DNA of 64,000 bases, from the NCBI GenBank assembly GCA_963818685.1, contig CAWFTJ010000004.1, positions 744,001 to 808,000 of the forward strand, in the 5' to 3' direction. Below, in pieces: positions 1-8,201 of this stretch. The notes under the pieces were generated by a model. It searched no databases. It saw only the letters and a list, made by a program, of their open reading frames with translations, and was not told the origin of the DNA. The stretch's first letter is position 1. The number at the start of each line of letters is the position of its first letter. The position numbers were made by a program, and so were the translations under genes. This DNA comes from CAJCJE01 sp963818685 (GTDB lineage: Bacteria > Actinomycetota > Actinomycetes > Mycobacteriales > Pseudonocardiaceae).

Positions 1-378
1 CATCTGCTGGCCGACCCGCTCGACGAGCAGGGTCATCTCGTAGGCGACGAGGCCGATGTCGCAGTTGGGCGCGGCCAGCACGGCAAGACAGGAGCCGTCG
101 CTGATGGACATCAGGAACAGGTAGCCGCGGTCCATCTCGACCACGGTCTGGTTGACCGAGCCCGCCTCGAAGCACCGCGCGGCGCCCTGGGTCAGGCTGA
201 CCAGGCCGGATGCCACCGCGGAGAGCTGCTCAGCGCGGTCGCGCGGCAGGCCATGGGAGCCGGCCAGCAGCAGACCGTCTGCGGACACCACGACGGAATG
301 CGCCACACCGGGCACCCGGCGAACGAAGTCGGTGATGAGCCAGCCGAAACTGCCTGGCTGATGAACGGACGCTGTCAC
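1..378 (-). CDS. Roadblock/LC7 domain protein (partial, 3' end outside window)
   Basis: The reading frame runs off the left edge of the window, so the last residues are missing. 126 codons are visible from a GTG start at 378. The product matches the small actinobacterial roadblock/LC7 proteins that sit second in conservons (CvnB type), with segments such as LITDFVRRVPGVAHSVVVS, ADGLLLAGS and CDIGLVAYEM. Family members bind the partner small GTPase and modulate its nucleotide state at the membrane. The start overlaps the stop of the upstream histidine kinase gene as GTGA (375-378), which indicates translational coupling. A DUF742 protein and a GTPase would be expected just beyond the window, but they cannot be seen. 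Confidence 0.9.
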   Translation of the reverse strand, partial: MTASVHQPGSFGWLITDFVRRVPGVAHSVVVSADGLLLAGSHGLPRDRAEQLSAVASGLVSLTQGAARCFEAGSVNQTVVEMDRGYLFLMSISDGSCLAVLAAPNCDIGLVAYEMTLLVERVGQQM

Positions 379-3300
379 TCGTGCTCCTCGTCGTGGCTGC
401 CGTCGGAAAGCGGGGAAGCCCCGCCAGAGTATGCCTCGATCAACGCATGACGCCCGCGACGTACGCCACGCTGGAAGCTTGACATGCGGCCTCGGACCGC
501 GTCAGCAGAACGTGGCGGAAGCGGCGGCGCTTCTGGTTGCTGCGGGTTGCTCGGGCCGGGCAGCCGCCGAGCCGGGCACCAGGTGCGCCTTGGGAACGCG
601 CTTGGGCAGGCCGGCGCCGGTGGTCTCGGAGACCGGGGCGAGCAGGGCCTCGGCCAGCTGCCAGCCCTCGTCGGCCGGGGTTTCCCAGGACGCGTGGGCC
701 GGGCCGGTCGGGGCGGCGCCAGACGTCGGCTCGGCCAGGCTCGGGGCGGGCGGTTCCGTCGGGCTGGAAGTCCGGCGGGGCGCGGTGCCGAAGCCCGCGG
801 CCGCGCCCGCCTTGCCGGGCACCCTGGTGGGCAGCGCACCATTGCTGACGCTGGTCGTCTTGGTCGTCTGGGCCGGTTCGGCAACCGGCGGGGCAGGAGC
901 GGGCGTTGGGGGCGAGCCAACGGCATTGGCCGGCATGCCGGTGGAGATCGAGTCGGATTCGGCGCCCGGTTCGTCCGGTCGGAACCACTGCGACAGCACG
1001 GCCTCGTAGATGGGCAGCCGCTCGGTCGGCGCGTCCACCTCGGCGGCCCTTGCGGCCTGCTCCGGCTCGGTTGACGCGGCGGGCCGCTGGCCGACCTGGG
1101 TGTCCTCAAGCCGGCGTGCACGGCAGTGTCATTGGCGTCATTGGCCGGGTCGTCATTGGCCGGGTCACTGACGGGCTCACTGGTCGGCTCGCTGATCGCC
1201 GGCAGCTCGTCGGCAGCGGTGTGCGCCTCCCACAGCATCGAGGCGGGCACGCCCTGGGTTGGCGGCTGCTCGGGCGGTGCGGCCGGTTGGCTGCCCGATG
1301 TCTCCAACTCGTCGAGGGCGAACTCGCTCGACCAGAACGCGGTGGCCGGATCGAGCGGGTTCTCCTGGTCCTGCCTGGCCTGGTCCTGCACGGAGAACTC
1401 GGGTTCGCGGGCCTGCGCCGCGGCCCCGCTGTCCTGCTTGCGGGCCATGCCGAACGCGCCGGCGATGCCGGCGGCCGCGACCGCACCGGCAGGCGCACCG
1501 GGACTGCGGTCCTGGCCACCCGCGAGGCCGCGGTCACCGAGCGGCGAGCCGGCCTGCGGGTCGCTGCCGGGCTGGTAGATGAGGTCCTCGCCGATCACGA
1601 CGAGCGCGACGGTGCCGCCGTCGATGTCCTCGTTGGTGCGCAGCTTGACCCGGATGTTGTGTCGCTTGGCCAGCCGCGCGACCACGTAGAGACCCATCCG
1701 CCTCGTCACGTCGACATCCAGCTCAGGCGGGTTGGCCAACCGGTCGTTGGCCTCGCGCACGTCGTCCTCGCTCATGCCGACACCGCGGTCGGTGATCTGG
1801 ATGGCCACCTCGCGGGCGCGTGTCTTGGCGATCCGCACGCTGACCTTGGTGTTCGGCTCCGAGAACACGGTCGCGTTGTCGAGCAGCTCGGCGATGAGGT
1901 GAATGAGGTCGTTGACGACGCGGCCGAGGATCTGCGCGTTCGGCGGGCTGCCGACCTCGATCCTGGCGTACTGCTCTACCTCGGACACGGCCGCGCCGAC
2001 CAGGTCGCCGATGGGCACCGGCTGACTCATCCGCTTGGCGAGGCCACTACCGGAGAGCACCAGCAGGCTTTCGCTGTTGCGCCGCATCCGGGTCGCGAGG
2101 TGGTCCAGCTCGAACAGGTTGGCCAGCTGGTCCGGATCCTGCTCGTCGCGTTCAAGCCGGTCGATCAGGGACAGCTGGCGTTCGACAAGGACCTGGCTGC
2201 GGCGGGCCAGGTTGACGAAGATCGCGTTGACGTTGTCACGCAACACGGCCTGTTCGGCGGCGAGGCGGACGGCCTGGCCGTGCACCACGTCGAACGAGCG
2301 CGCCACTTCACCGATCTCGTCCGCGGTGAACACCGGCACCGGTTCGACGGCCTCCTCGGACGCCTTGATCGGGTCCGGGTCGGCGAGGATGCGCTGGACC
2401 GAGGCGGGCAGCCGGTGCCGCGCCATGTCAAGGGCGCCGGTGCGCAGCCGCCGCAGCGTGCGGACCAGCGAGCGAGCCACCAGCAGCGTGACGAGGAAGG
2501 CGACCACCAGTCCCAGCAGCACGATGAGGCCGACCCGGACGGCCTGGCCGATGGCGTTGGACGCGGCCGTGCTGATCGCTCCGGTCAGCTCGTTGTACAT
2601 GTTCTGCTCGGCCTGGTGCAGCAGGCCGGCGGCCGCGTCGCCGGAGCGCTGCACGTCGCTCGGTGAGACGCCCAGCGGCACGTTGGCGGCCGAACGGGTC
2701 TCCACCTGGAGCAGCTGGGTGGCGGCGGCGTCCACGTCGGGGCCGGTGACCGTGGCGGAGAACATGGCCCGGTCGGCGGCGCTCGCGGTGGCGTTGAACG
2801 CGTTGATCGAGGCGCTGTACTGCGCCTGAGCGGCCAGCAGCGCGCTTTCCTGCAACGGGGGGAATGTGCCGTTCTGCGCGGTGATCATCAGGTAGGCGGT
2901 GCTCTGGCTGAACTCCTCCTTGGCCTGTCGCAGGTCGTTGACCTCGGCGATCAGCGTGGTCACCGTCTGATCCGGGATACCGGACTCACTGACCTGGGCC
3001 GCCTGTAGCAGGACCGCGATGATCTGGCTGTAGTCGGCGATGATCTGGACGTCGGGATAGTCGGTGGAGTTGGCGCTGGAACGCAGGGCGTCGATGTCGG
3101 ACACCGAGTTCAGCGCCGAGGTGACGGCGGCCTGCATCTGCGGGCTGACCGCACCGCCGTTGTTGGCCAACTGCTTGAAGTTGCTGATGGCGACGTCGGT
3201 CGCGTCGGTCTGCGGGCTGCCCGGTCCTGAGCCTGCCGTCTTGTGGGACGACGCGTAGAGGGCGATGCCCTCGCGTTCCCGCTGCAGGTTGTCGATCACC

Positions 3301-3605
3301 ACGGACAGCGATGCCGCGAGTCGCGAGTCGTTCTGCAGCTGGTTGTAGATCTTGGCGTTGTTGATCTGGGTGACGACCTGCAGCGCGCCGAGCAGCGCGG
3401 CGACGGCGAGCGGGACCAACAGGACGACGAACAGTTTGGAGCGCAGGCGCCAGTTGGACAGCCGCCACCGGCCGGCGGCTGGGACATCCGGCGTGGAAGG
3501 AACGACCGATGGAACAGCGGCGTCGCCACCGAGCAGGTCACGCGGGCGGGGATCAACGGTCGCGGCGGCCGTTGGTGCACTGCCCTGTTGTTCGTTACCG
3601 GCCAC
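375..3605 (-). CDS. Nitrate/nitrite-sensing-type sensor histidine kinase (conservon CvnA type), C-terminal part frame-disturbed
   Basis: Large membrane sensor kinase, first gene of a conservon. It has a membrane segment near residues 60-80 (LFVVLLVPLAVAALLGA), a long extracytoplasmic sensing region of the nitrate/nitrite-sensing type, a second membrane segment near 360-380 (VGLIVLLGLVVAFLVTLLVA), a HAMP region and a HATPase domain with N-box ELLDNATVF and G-box ITDRGVGMS. The phospho-acceptor region reads LFELDHLATRMRRNSESLL, the atypical form usual in this family. I chose the GTG at 3605 because GGGAG lies nine bases upstream; an upstream TTG at 3638 is also open. The repeated acidic PAND segment comes from a short tandem repeat around 1128-1165. 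Between about 1105 and 510-540 the natural proline-rich linker (VDAPTERLPIYEAVLSQWF and onward) is in another frame, while the conserved tail MSSFQRGVRRGRHALIEAY is back in the main frame. This indicates two compensating indels. Confidence 0.85.
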   Translation of the reverse strand: MAGNEQQGSAPTAAATVDPRPRDLLGGDAAVPSVVPSTPDVPAAGRWRLSNWRLRSKLFVVLLVPLAVAALLGALQVVTQINNAKIYNQLQNDSRLAASLSVVIDNLQREREGIALYASSHKTAGSGPGSPQTDATDVAISNFKQLANNGGAVSPQMQAAVTSALNSVSDIDALRSSANSTDYPDVQIIADYSQIIAVLLQAAQVSESGIPDQTVTTLIAEVNDLRQAKEEFSQSTAYLMITAQNGTFPPLQESALLAAQAQYSASINAFNATASAADRAMFSATVTGPDVDAAATQLLQVETRSAANVPLGVSPSDVQRSGDAAAGLLHQAEQNMYNELTGAISTAASNAIGQAVRVGLIVLLGLVVAFLVTLLVARSLVRTLRRLRTGALDMARHRLPASVQRILADPDPIKASEEAVEPVPVFTADEIGEVARSFDVVHGQAVRLAAEQAVLRDNVNAIFVNLARRSQVLVERQLSLIDRLERDEQDPDQLANLFELDHLATRMRRNSESLLVLSGSGLAKRMSQPVPIGDLVGAAVSEVEQYARIEVGSPPNAQILGRVVNDLIHLIAELLDNATVFSEPNTKVSVRIAKTRAREVAIQITDRGVGMSEDDVREANDRLANPPELDVDVTRRMGLYVVARLAKRHNIRVKLRTNEDIDGGTVALVVIGEDLIYQPGSDPQAGSPLGDRGLAGGQDRSPGAPAGAVAAAGIAGAFGMARKQDSGAAAQAREPEFSVQDQARQDQENPLDPATAFWSSEFALDELETSGSQPAAPPEQPPTQGVPASMLWEAHTAADELPAISEPTSEPVSDPANDDPANDANDTAVHAGLRTPRSASGPPRQPSRSRPQGPPRWTRRPSGCPSTRPCCRSGSDRTNRAPNPTRSPPACRPMPLARPQRPLLPRRLPNRPRRPRRPASAMVRCPPGCPARRARPRASAPRPAGLPARRNRPPRAWPSRRLAPPRPARPTRPGKPRPTRAGSWPRPCSPRSPRPPAPACPSAFPRRTWCPARRLPGPSNPQQPEAPPLPPRSADAVRGRMSSFQRGVRRGRHALIEAYSGGASPLSDGSHDEEHE

Positions 3606-4637
3606 GCCTCGCCACTCCCACATCAGCCAGTTGGCCAAGAACTGTTTCCCGGCCGGTTATCGCCCCCATGACTTCCGCCGATCGCACGCTGAATCGATCC
3701 ACAACCCGCTCACCCTCGACCGTCCCGTATCGGGAGGAGTCGAGCCCACTATGCACCGGCGACATCGTCAGTTCCAGCCTGCCCGATCCGTTCTGTCCAA
3801 GTAGCCGCTGTGGTGGACGCGCGAGCTACGAACCCGCACGATGCCCCGATTCCGCAGTAACGTACCGAACGTGGCTGGCAATGTCAGCCCATCAGGCTAT
3901 GGAGACTTCAGAATTGGCACGCTCAGTGTCATCTGATACCCGGGGTGCGGGTTTCGGACCGCGCAACCGCGTACCGTTCGGCCCTCACATCACTCTCCGC
4001 AACCAGTGCGTCTGCTCGGCCGCCTGCCGAAGTTGATCAAATCGATACCAACATCGGGACGAGACGAAGATCGGTCACACAATGGGCCGGATGGCTCAGC
4101 AACGCGCGGCCGATCACCCGTGCGACTGGTCGATTGCGCGGACAACAAGCAGGCCGACCGGCCAGCAATCCACACCCGAACGGAGCAATAGCGCGCGGCC
4201 AGCCCGGCCCTTGCTCACGATCTGGTCACCGCTCTTGTACGGGTGGTACGCTCCCGCTCGGCGTGGCCACCCAGAAGGATGGCTTGACTACTGGTGGCTG
4301 CTGACGCGAGTTGGGGAGTGCTGCTCGCGGGCGTGCGAACACCGCCGTCCACAAGCGACGGGGTGAGTAGGAATGAGGGCATGATCCTGCAATCGATCGC
4401 ACAGGTACTGATGACCACCTTCACGAGAGACCCGAAGTGGACGGTCAATGTGGACCTGTGTTGTGCAAGATCGTAGCACGGCCTCACGGGGTGCACGAAT
4501 AGCGTTCGGACGGACGCGGTCCACACCGGAGTGCGGCGAATTACCCGGCAAGACGGGGATATGAGGACAGTCGGGGGAAGATTTCACCTATCACAGAGAA
4601 GACGCGGTACCAATCCTCCACAGAAGGACTTCAAATC
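3606..4637. other. Intergenic region, about 1 kb, no gene supported
   Basis: This stretch separates the divergent histidine kinase and ABC-transporter genes. Several short open frames exist on both strands, but none shows a recognisable domain, a good ribosome binding site or a composition distinct from random GC-rich sequence. No tRNA cloverleaf or strong terminator hairpin was seen. It presumably holds the two divergent promoters and 5' leaders; I could not place them with confidence. Confidence 0.5.
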
Positions 4638-5684
4638 ATGGCGTTGCGCTCTAGTGCCAGTCCCACGAGGCGACCACGCAGGCTCAGGACGAGCCTCGCC
4701 GGGGCCGCGGCAACAGCTCTCCTGCTCGTCACCGGGTGCAGCGTGCTGAACGGTTCCAATGGTTCCTCCAGCGGTTCGTCCTCGGGGTCGGGCAACCTGG
4801 AGAAGACCACGATCTCGGTGGCGGCCCAGCCCTTCGTCGACGCAGCTCCGCTCTACATCGCGAAGCAGAAGGGCTACTTCAAGCAAGAGGGCCTCAACGT
4901 CAACATCGTATCGCTGCCCAGCTCGACCGTGATCATCCCCAAGTTGATCTCCGGCGCGGTCGACGTCGCCGAGGGTAACTTCGGCTCGGCGATCACCGCG
5001 GAGTACAACAAGACGGGCGACTTCAAGTTCATCGCCTACGCGACCACCGGCAAGCCCGGCGCGGTCCAGGTACTCGCCCTGCCCAGCTCCGGCATCAACA
5101 GCGCCAAGGACCTGGCCGGCAAGACCATCGGCACCAACACCCTCAAGGACGTCCTCTACGACGCCCTCGCCGCGACCCTTGAGGCCAACAACGTCCCGCT
5201 GACCAGCGTGCACATGACCGTCGTTCCGCACCCGCAGGTGCCGGAGGCGATCGGCACCCACCAGGTCGACGCGGGCGTGCTCGTCGAGCCGTACCGGACC
5301 CAGGCCGCCCGCAACTACGGCGCCCGCCCGGTGGTCGACCTGTTCAGCGGCCCCACCGCCAACCTGCCGTACAACGCCTACTACGTGAACAGCAAGTTCG
5401 CCCAGCAGTACCCGCACACGGTGAACGCGTTCCTCCGCGCGCTGTGGAAGGGTGCCGAGGACGCCACCAACAACCGCAAGGACGTCGAGCAGATCCTGCC
5501 CACCTACACCAACGTCGACGCGGCAACGGCGGCGCTGATCGCGCTGCCGAACTTCCCCACCGGCCTGAGCACCGCGAGCGTGCAGCGGGTCGCGGACCTC
5601 AGCACCAAGTTCGGCCTGATCGGCGGGCACTTCGACGTCTCGTCGATGATCTACTCCTACACGCCACCTGCGAACGGCAGCTAG
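4638..5684 (+). CDS. ABC transporter substrate-binding lipoprotein (SsuA/THI5/NMT1-like)
   Basis: Extracytoplasmic solute-binding lipoprotein of the family that serves sulfonate, nitrate, taurine or pyrimidine importers. The N-terminus has a basic region and a lipobox ending LLVTGCS, with the acylated Cys near residue 34, followed by a Gly/Ser-rich linker. The mature part starts TISVAAQPFVDAAPLYIAKQ and carries the family features GYFKQEGLNVNIV, SGAVDVAEGNFGSA and DLAGKTIGTNT. Length is 348 aa, normal for the family. ATG at 4638 is preceded by AGAAGGA. It is the first gene of a four-gene importer with two permeases and an ATPase. The real substrate cannot be told from sequence. Confidence 0.88.
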   Translation: MALRSSASPTRRPRRLRTSLAGAAATALLLVTGCSVLNGSNGSSSGSSSGSGNLEKTTISVAAQPFVDAAPLYIAKQKGYFKQEGLNVNIVSLPSSTVIIPKLISGAVDVAEGNFGSAITAEYNKTGDFKFIAYATTGKPGAVQVLALPSSGINSAKDLAGKTIGTNTLKDVLYDALAATLEANNVPLTSVHMTVVPHPQVPEAIGTHQVDAGVLVEPYRTQAARNYGARPVVDLFSGPTANLPYNAYYVNSKFAQQYPHTVNAFLRALWKGAEDATNNRKDVEQILPTYTNVDAATAALIALPNFPTGLSTASVQRVADLSTKFGLIGGHFDVSSMIYSYTPPANGS

Positions 5685-5688
5685 TTTC

Positions 5689-6465
5689 ATGCACAAGCAA
5701 CGGCGCGCGAACATTCGCGGGCTGATCGGGCTGGCCGGCTTCCTCGTACTGTGGGAGCTGGCCAGCCGGACCCATCTTGTTGATCCGCAGTACCTCCCCG
5801 CGCCGTCCACAATGGCCGGCGAGGTCGGGAAACTGTTCTCCCAGCCCCAGTTCACCGCCGACTTCGTCGCCACGGTGCTGGCCTGGTTCATCGTCATCCT
5901 GGTCTCCGTCGTCATCGCGCTGCCGCTGGGCATGCTGCTCGGCAGCATCCCGGGCCTGCGGGTGGCGACCAGCGCGATCGTCGAGTTCATCCGGCCGGTC
6001 CCCGCGGTCACCCTGATCCCGGTGGTCGTCGTCGCCTTCGGGGACGGCGCGCAGACCAAGATCATCCTAGCGGTGTTCACCTCGATCTGGCCGATCCTGT
6101 TCAACGTGATCTACGGCCTGCACGAGGTCGACCCCCAGTACGTGGACACCGCGCAGGTGTTCCGGACCCGGCGGCTGCGCATCGCGTTCGCGGTGAAGCT
6201 GCCCGCCGTGATGCCCTTCGCCATGACCGGGATCCGGCTGTCCGCCGCGATGTCGCTGATCACCATCCTGAGCACCGAGTTCCTGGACGGCAGCGGCACC
6301 GGGTTCGGCGCGTACATCTACAGCACCGGTTCGGTGTCCGGGAACATGGTGATCGTGGTCACCGGTGTCGTGCTCGCCGGCATCCTCGGCTACCTGGTCA
6401 ACCTCGGGCTGACCGCGATGCAGAACGCCTGGTTCGCCTGGTCGCCGGAAAGTCAGGTGTCATGA
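5689..6465 (+). CDS. ABC transporter permease (SsuC/TauC-like)
   Basis: Inner-membrane permease of the binding-protein-dependent transport family, 258 aa. About six hydrophobic segments are visible, including FVATVLAWFIVILVSVVIA and MVIVVTGVVLAGILGYLV. A cytoplasmic EAA-type loop reads HEVDPQYVDTAQVFRTRRL, which contacts the ATPase. It starts four bases after the binding-protein stop and ends with an ATGA overlap with the second permease, so the genes are one operon. Confidence 0.88.
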   Translation: MHKQRRANIRGLIGLAGFLVLWELASRTHLVDPQYLPAPSTMAGEVGKLFSQPQFTADFVATVLAWFIVILVSVVIALPLGMLLGSIPGLRVATSAIVEFIRPVPAVTLIPVVVVAFGDGAQTKIILAVFTSIWPILFNVIYGLHEVDPQYVDTAQVFRTRRLRIAFAVKLPAVMPFAMTGIRLSAAMSLITILSTEFLDGSGTGFGAYIYSTGSVSGNMVIVVTGVVLAGILGYLVNLGLTAMQNAWFAWSPESQVS

Positions 6466-7301
6466 CCACCATCGATGTCCTGCACCCGCGACCCCGGCTG
6501 CTGCGCCCGCGCACCTGGACCTTCGCCCAGCGCTGGGGCACCTTCCTCGGCTTCGCGCTGCTCTGGCAGCTGGTGGCGGACCTGGCAAGCAGCCCGTTCT
6601 TCTCCTCGCCGACCCAGATCATCGGCGCCATCGGCAAGCTGTGGCTGAGCGGGCCGGCGAGCCACCTGTTCCTCACCCGGTCCGTGGCCGAGGACGTCCT
6701 GCCCAGCATCGGCAAGGTAGTCGGCGGTTGGCTGGTCGCCACCGTCATCGGTGTCGTGGTCGGTGTCGCCGTCGGACTGTCGCCGATCGCCGCCGACTAC
6801 ACCGGCACGGTGTTCGGTTTCATCAGGTCGATGCCGCCGGTCATGCTGCTCCCGGTGTTCCTGGTGCTGTTCCACATCGGCCTGCAGATGCAGTTGGCCA
6901 CGATCGTCTGGAGCTCCGTCTGGCCGGTCCTGCTGAACAGCATCGACGGTGCCCGCTCCGTCGAACCGACCAACCTGGACACCGCGCGGGTGTTCAAGGT
7001 CGGCTGGCTGCGGCGGGTGTGCGCGGTGGTGTTTCCCGCCGCGCTGCCGAAGATCTTCGGCGGGATGCGGATCAGCCTGGCGATCGCGCTGAACCTGATG
7101 GTCATCGCCGAGATGGTCGGCGGCAACAGCGGCCTCGGCTACCAGGTGCTGACCAACCAGTCGGTGTTCGACTACCCGGACATGTGGGCCGGGATCGTGC
7201 TGCTCGGCGCCCTTGGCTACCTGCTCAACCGGTTGCTCGGCGCGGTCGAGGACCGCGTGCTCGCCTGGCATCGTGGATCAATGCGGCTTGTGGAGGTATG
7301 A
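6462..7301 (+). CDS. ABC transporter permease (SsuC/TauC-like), second copy
   Basis: Second permease of the importer, 279 aa. It has a longer cytoplasmic N-terminus, several membrane segments (for example VGGWLVATVIGVVVGVAVG) and an EAA-type loop (RSVEPTNLDTARVFKVGWL). It overlaps the first permease by ATGA at 6462 and the ATPase by ATGA at 7298, which indicates tight translational coupling. Having two different permeases rather than a homodimer distinguishes this importer from the classical SsuABC arrangement. Confidence 0.87.
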   Translation: MTTIDVLHPRPRLLRPRTWTFAQRWGTFLGFALLWQLVADLASSPFFSSPTQIIGAIGKLWLSGPASHLFLTRSVAEDVLPSIGKVVGGWLVATVIGVVVGVAVGLSPIAADYTGTVFGFIRSMPPVMLLPVFLVLFHIGLQMQLATIVWSSVWPVLLNSIDGARSVEPTNLDTARVFKVGWLRRVCAVVFPAALPKIFGGMRISLAIALNLMVIAEMVGGNSGLGYQVLTNQSVFDYPDMWAGIVLLGALGYLLNRLLGAVEDRVLAWHRGSMRLVEV

Positions 7302-8080
7302 CAGCGATGCTGGATGTGTTGGAACTGGGACACACCTACGGTTCCGGTGCCACCGCGCACAAGGCGATCGACGAGATCTCCTTCCGCGTCGACGCCGGTG
7401 AGATCGTGTGCATCGTCGGCCCGTCCGGCTGCGGCAAGTCGACCCTGCTGCGCACCATCTCCGGCCTGATCAGGCCGAGCAAGGGCGAGATCAGGCTGCA
7501 CGACAAGGCCATCACCGGCACGCCCGGCGACCTGGCCGTGGTGTTCCAGGACTACGGTCGCTCGCTGTTCCCGTGGCTGAAGGTGGCCGGCAACGTCGAG
7601 TTCCCGCTGCGGAACCAGAACAGCGGCCTGACCAAGGCGCAGCGCAAGGAGCGGGTCGCCGAGGCACTGAGCTGGGTCGGCCTGTCCAAGGCGGTGCACA
7701 AGTACCCGTGGCAGCTCTCCGGCGGTATGCAGCAGCGGGTGTCGATCGCGCGGGCACTCGCCTACCGGCCCGCGCTGATGCTGATGGACGAGCCGTTCGC
7801 GTCTGTCGACGCGCAGACCCGAGGTGATCTTGAGGACCTGGTGCTGCGCGTGCGCGAGGAGCACGGCATGACCATCCTGCTGGTCACGCACGACATCGAC
7901 GAGAGTGTCTACCTGGCCGACCGGGTGCTGGTGCTGTCCACCGCGCCGACCACGGTGGTCGAGACCCTCAAGGTCGGCCTGCCAAGGGAGCGGGACCAGA
8001 TCACCACCCGCGAGTCCGAGGAGTTCGTGCACCTGCGCGGCGAGGTCGCCCGCCTGCTCAAGCACAACGACCTGGCCTGA
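7298..8080 (+). CDS. ABC transporter ATP-binding protein (SsuB/TauB-like)
   Basis: Cytoplasmic ATPase of the importer, 260 aa. Walker A is GPSGCGKST near residue 45, the Q-loop follows in VVFQDYGRSLFPW, the signature is LSGGMQQRVSIARAL, Walker B is LMLMDEPF and the switch His lies in LLVTHDIDE. I placed the start at 7298, where ATGA overlaps the permease stop; the frame is open further upstream but antisense-like there. The stop codon lies in the first unit of a 16-bp tandem repeat. Confidence 0.92.
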   Translation: MTAMLDVLELGHTYGSGATAHKAIDEISFRVDAGEIVCIVGPSGCGKSTLLRTISGLIRPSKGEIRLHDKAITGTPGDLAVVFQDYGRSLFPWLKVAGNVEFPLRNQNSGLTKAQRKERVAEALSWVGLSKAVHKYPWQLSGGMQQRVSIARALAYRPALMLMDEPFASVDAQTRGDLEDLVLRVREEHGMTILLVTHDIDESVYLADRVLVLSTAPTTVVETLKVGLPRERDQITTRESEEFVHLRGEVARLLKHNDLA

Positions 8081-8132
8081 GCGGGACCTGGCCCGAGCGG
8101 GACCTGGCCTGAGCGGGACCTGGCCTGAGCGG
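8069..8132. repeat. 16-bp tandem repeat, four copies, spanning a stop codon
   Basis: Unit gacctggcctgagcgg occurs at 8069-8084, 8085-8100 (one change, cccga), 8101-8116 and 8117-8132. The first unit contains the Asp-Leu-Ala-stop end of the ABC ATPase gene. The unit length is not a multiple of three, so each later TGA is in a different frame. It probably arose by slippage from the gene end. Confidence 0.95.
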
Positions 8133-8201
8133 CGGGCATAACAGGCGGCAAGCGTACGTTGGCACACTGGAGGTCAGCCCCATACCCCGAGGAGACCGCC
8201 G

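Noticed and set aside
906..2666. 586-codon open frame on the plus strand opposite the sensor kinase
   Set aside because: It has no domain, its composition is His/Gly/Arg/Val-rich as expected for antisense of GC-rich coding sequence, and the kinase frame is well supported.
3606..4637. Possible small genes in the 1-kb gap
   Set aside because: Candidate frames of 60-175 codons overlap each other on both strands, lack ribosome binding sites and show no family resemblance.
4584..6104. 506-codon minus-strand frame opposite the ABC importer
   Set aside because: It has no recognisable motif and lies antisense to two clear ABC genes.
8069..8132. Possible CRISPR array from four 16-bp repeats
   Set aside because: The units are contiguous without spacers and too short, and no cas gene is nearby; this is a simple tandem repeat.
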